From the NCBI RefSeq assembly GCF_002865645.1, contig NW_020194555.1, forward strand, positions 3,126,288 to 3,190,287: 64,000 nucleotides of DNA, read 5' to 3'. Below, piece after piece: positions 61,585 through 64,000 of this stretch (position 1 is the first letter of the stretch; each line of letters begins with the position of its first letter). The stretch comes from Hyaloscypha bicolor E. Lineage: Eukaryota > Ascomycota > Leotiomycetes > Helotiales > Hyaloscyphaceae. The notes under the pieces were generated by a model. It worked only from the letters and a program-made list of their open reading frames with translations, did not search any database and was not told the DNA's origin. Position numbers and translations under genes: made by a program.

Positions 61585-64000
61585 CTAGAAACTCTCTAAA
61601 AACACGAAAAATAGTATCTTTCTCTAATTATATACAAATTCCCTAATCCGGCCTAGTATTAGATTTCCTAAATACTTTATATATTTATATTACTTCCGAG
61701 GTTTTAATTATATACTAAAGGCCATAGCCTTTTATATATAACTTCCTTTTTTATAATATCCTCCTATTCTATATATCTATTTCCTGCCTTATTTATACTT
61801 GACCTATTTCTCTATATCTAATTATATAATATTCGTATTAATTAGGTATTTAAGGGTATTTATTAGTTTTGATTTCGTTATGAAATTGGCAGGATTTAAT
61901 TCTCTCTTAATTTATTTGACTTCTATAATTTCTTATTATTTATATACCTAGTAAAGATATATTATATTAATTATTAGATACTTTTCTCGAGTAGTTCCTA
62001 ATTTAATAAGGCATTTGTATAATAACTTTAAATCCGAATAGACTACTAGTAATAGTTCTATTTCTAGTACTCTATTAATTATAGATTTAACTAAAGTACC
62101 TATATTAAAGCCATAAGCCATATTATAAAGTTCCGAAGCTAGAATACTTCTAGTAACTCTCTTATATTTAGTAGAGAACTAGTAAATAATATTAGTATAT
62201 CTAGTTCCGTTTACTAGAACTATAATATATCTAATTTAGGAAAAGAGATCTCTATTATTTATAAATAAAGCATTTATAAAAACAATTAAATATAAGGACT
62301 TCTTTACTAGCTTTATAAATCTTAGTTCTCTAGTAATATTCTTAATTTGCTATTAAATGCACTTATTAAGTACCTTTATATTAGTTTCCGAGGGTTTAAT
62401 AGCTTGAGTAGTAATTAATAAGTTATATAAAGCTTCTAGTTAATAGACTAATATAATATATACTTCTCTAGTATAATAGGTAATATATTAGTTCTTAATA
62501 GAAAGATCTTAACGAATAGTACTCCTATTACTTAAAGTAGTAGTATTCTTTATAAAAATAGTTCAGAGGTTTTTATACTAGTATTTCTATATAAGAGTAA
62601 TTCTAGTAGTATTTATATGAATAATACCTTTATTAAACTTGAGATTATAGTTAATAATAAGGCATTTATACTCCTTAGCCAAGAACTTAATTTCTTAAAG
62701 CTTTAGTTACTTTATCTTTATAAAATTATTATTTCTAATAAATAGAGTATTATTAGTTTAAAGGCTAATAATTCCGAAGGGTTACTTGCTATAGAAAAGG
62801 CAAGGATTATAAGTTAACTATTTTATAAAAAGCTTATTAATATAGTAGGAATAATAAGTCTTAAACTAGTAGTTCCTAGCTTCCGGTATATTATATAGTA
62901 GTTTCACGACCTTTAGAACCGAATTATTATTTAGATTTAGCTCTCTAATAAGCTTATAAAATAGGTTAATATAAAAATTATAGTTAAGTAAGGTTATTAA
63001 TTAGATATAAGCTTATAAGATATTATATAAATATAGCTTTATAGTATTTATTATTATAGTAGTAATACTAAGGATAATTCTCTAGCTAATATATTAAATA
63101 ATAGGTAATTATATTAATATTATATGTTTTTTACTATTATTATAAGCCTAGATAACTAGTCTTGACTTCTTAAACTCTCTCTTTATACCCTTGTTCTTAA
63201 TCTTATTAATAAACCGGGAGTTAAAAATATGTATCTTCTTTAGTACCTGAGATCTGGAAGTAATCTCAAATATGTCCTTTTCTAGGAGGCTAGTAACTTT
63301 AACTTAATGGGAGTTCTTATATAGGTTATTATCTTATAAGAATACTATAATATCTGGGTTCTTATAAGGGTATTCTTTATTATACTTTAGTGAAATAGCG
63401 GGAATAGCAAGAGAAATCATACCTGTATTACTTTTGGCCTTATTATAAAGTTCGGGAATAAGTTCAGGTTCGGGGCTATTAGTAATAACCTTAATATCCC
63501 CTATATAAAAGGGCTTTATAGAGGTTAAGTAAAAGGTAATATTACTATATAATAGAGCTAATATATAGTTCTCTCCGTTAATAGCTACTAGCTTATATAG
63601 CTTATCCTAATTACTAGGTTAACTAGTATTTCTTTTATACTATATAAGAATATCTAAATTTAAGGAAAGTTTATAAATATTAATAGTACTAGGACTATTT
63701 CGGGTATTTAGGGTATTTGTAATCTAGTATCTAGCTTAAAGCTTCTGAATTTCTACTATTACCTTCTTAAGTACCGCTAATTACTATAATATAATTAGTA
63801 ATAGGGTATTATATTCGGTTATTCGGGGTAAAGCACTATAAACTAAAAGAATTAGGATAATATTATCGGGTCTAGCAAAATTATTAATAGCCTTAAAAGC
63901 TATTTAGAGTATAATATTCTTATTAATTCTATTAATTTCGGCTATAATAATAAGGTAAGTATATTAAATCAAGCTATAATAATATTCTATAATTCTAATA
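61585..64000 (-). pseudogene. copia pol remnant (reverse transcriptase, RNase H, part of integrase), truncated by window
   Basis: Sequence similarity to 15.6-18.0 kb of copy 1 is continuous in reverse orientation, with private C/T and G/A differences in each copy. That shows the two were mutated independently. The open frame is broken throughout. Confidence 0.85.

Larger units (their letters stand above)
61285..64000 (-). mobile_element. Ty1/copia element, minus strand, cut by the window end (copy 3)
   Basis: The LTR at 61285-61584 is followed rightward by the reverse complement of the copia pol, from the RNase H end to the integrase. The RNase H tail (EIIEVK, then NPANFITKS) is near 61.9 kb. 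The part at 63.8-64.0 kb corresponds to about 15.6-15.8 kb of copy 1. The remaining integrase, protease, gag and the other LTR lie beyond the window. Many stops at Gln and Trp positions make the visible part dead. Confidence 0.88.

Noticed and set aside
1..64000. tRNA and rRNA genes
   Set aside because: Scanned by eye for tRNA A/B-box pairs and conserved rRNA cores; none found. Isolated GGTTCGA-like words (for example near 26060) lack a matching tRNA fold.

Overview
The window is nuclear DNA of a filamentous ascomycete (Pezizomycotina). The evidence is a two-exon fungal CorA-like gene with a short GT-AG intron, fungal transposon families (copia, chromodomain gypsy, piggyBac, Tad-like LINE, DUF3435), and an overwhelming repeat-induced-point-mutation (RIP) pattern. 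From about 9.9 kb to the end the DNA is extremely A+T-rich. In recognisable reading frames almost all stops are TAG, TAA or TGA where CAG, CAA, TGG or CGA is expected, and conserved Cys, Asp and Trp are replaced as C-to-T or G-to-A changes predict.

Region 1 (1-9.2 kb, mixed base composition): a short tandem repeat (529-710), the 3' remnant of a LINE (1298-1620), and the only gene I consider intact, a CorA-like membrane protein (1816-3436). After it come gene-poor DNA with three inverted repeats (4321-4482, 4962-5129, 6561-6845), a possible decayed secreted-protein fragment (4798-5013), A/T homopolymer tracts and a 119-bp tandem repeat (8661-8897).

Region 2 (9.2-18.3 kb): a dead piggyBac-like transposase on the minus strand (9217-about 11200), then a full-length but dead Ty1/copia element with both LTRs (11971-18313).

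Region 3 (18.3-35.2 kb): A+T-rich decayed DNA with one long unidentified decayed frame (about 23740-25360), a GC-balanced islet, a full-length dead chromodomain Ty3/gypsy element on the minus strand (26097-32785) whose LTRs are far less mutated than its interior, and two small islets.

Region 4 (35.2-48.4 kb): a decayed DUF3435 protein on the minus strand (35210-about 38000), the family of Crypton/Starship-type tyrosine recombinases. Next is a second, partial copia copy split by a full-length chromodomain gypsy element (39228-47161).

Region 5 (48.4-64 kb): decayed A+T-rich DNA, a solo gypsy LTR, two copies of a hairpin element whose centre is inverted between copies, a degenerate tandem array, an unidentified element bounded by direct repeats (54262-59656), and the 3' part of a third copia copy (minus strand, 61285 to beyond the window).

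Apart from the CorA-like gene nothing here looks functional. Domain calls come from reading translations by eye against remembered family patterns; no database search was run.
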